64,000 bases of DNA, from NCBI RefSeq assembly GCF_000227685.2, contig NZ_CP007029.1, forward strand, positions 966,501 to 1,030,500, written 5' to 3'. The notes beneath the pieces were generated by a model. That model searched no databases. It was not told the origin of the DNA and saw only the letters and a list, made by a program, of their open reading frames with translations. The translations under genes and the position numbers were made by a program. This stretch comes from Thioalkalivibrio paradoxus ARh 1 (GTDB lineage: Bacteria > Pseudomonadota > Gammaproteobacteria > Ectothiorhodospirales > Ectothiorhodospiraceae). Shown in pieces: positions 63,909 through 64,000 of the stretch. Numbering within the stretch: position 1 is the first letter of the stretch; each line of letters begins with the position of its first letter.

Positions 63909-64000
63909 CTCCCGGGCCCGCCAGCGACGACCTCTTCGGCGACCCGGTCCCGACCGGTAGCGGCGAAGGGCGCGGCACACCGGGTCCGAGCGGAACTCCC
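63905..64000 (+). CDS. rarA: RarA (MgsA) recombination factor, 5' end (cut by window edge)
   Basis: A GTG at 63905 overlaps the lolA stop. The first ~32 codons read TPGPASDDLFGDPVPTGSGE, whose DLFGDP is typical of the RarA N-terminus. Position after ftsK-lolA is the conserved place of this clamp-loader-like ATPase acting at stalled forks. Too short to prove. Confidence 0.6.
   Translation, partial: MTPGPASDDLFGDPVPTGSGEGRGTPGPSGTP

Overview
The window is GC-rich chromosomal DNA of a gammaproteobacterium, most likely a sulfur oxidiser of the Ectothiorhodospiraceae/Thioalkalivibrio type. Three things point there: the conserved gammaproteobacterial orders surE-pcm-yqaA-nlpD-rpoS and ftsK-lolA-rarA, a sulfur-globule-type Gly/Tyr-rich exported protein at 42.9 kb, and a DsrE2-like sulfur-trafficking protein at 48.5 kb. 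The family assignment is inference; no rRNA or tRNA gene was seen.

1-19.8 kb is an accessory 'boneyard'. It holds an IS66 end, an integrase/IS91 chimera, five type II toxin-antitoxin modules (HigBA with a truncated toxin, HicBA, Phd/PIN, VapBC, BrnTA), an HsdR remnant, and four short elements that look like decayed RAYT/IS200 transposon ends. A three-gene block at 4.27-6.32 kb (DUF6064 membrane protein, Tat-type aldo/keto reductase, small membrane protein) recurs in decayed form at 16.35-17.40 kb. Around the second copy are fragments of other genes (LigB-type dioxygenase, NDUFA9-like protein, Uma2-like protein, DHFR-like reductase, GNAT). Apparently intact genes lie between: an NmrA-like SDR divergent from an AraC regulator, a lipoprotein, a DUF5996 protein, OsmC and a methyltransferase.

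20-36 kb is mostly core: an Acg-type nitroreductase, an OmpR/EnvZ-like pair, a short LOV photoreceptor, a DUF3365 haem protein, Smr, surE-pcm-yqaA-nlpD-rpoS, alaC-hom-thrC, and an NtrC-like activator with an altered GAFTGA loop.

36-49 kb is the most unusual part. A periplasmic adaptor and an RND pump with a very long C-terminal tail are followed by three exported low-complexity proteins, the last a sulfur-globule-type protein ending at a strong terminator. Next come an orphan ParA ATPase, a membrane-anchored repeat/TPR protein, a DUF302 membrane protein, a membrane-anchored coiled coil, a dynamin-like GTPase with two membrane segments, a 53-residue membrane protein and DsrE2. I suggest, as a hypothesis, that these act together in placing or remodelling sulfur globules or their membranes.

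49-64 kb holds dnaE2, whose start codon lies inside a 48-bp palindrome with a LexA box at its centre; a PrpD/ATP-grasp gene pair; DprE2/DprE1-like oxidoreductases beside aat; an acyltransferase; trxB; and ftsK-lolA-rarA (rarA cut by the window edge).
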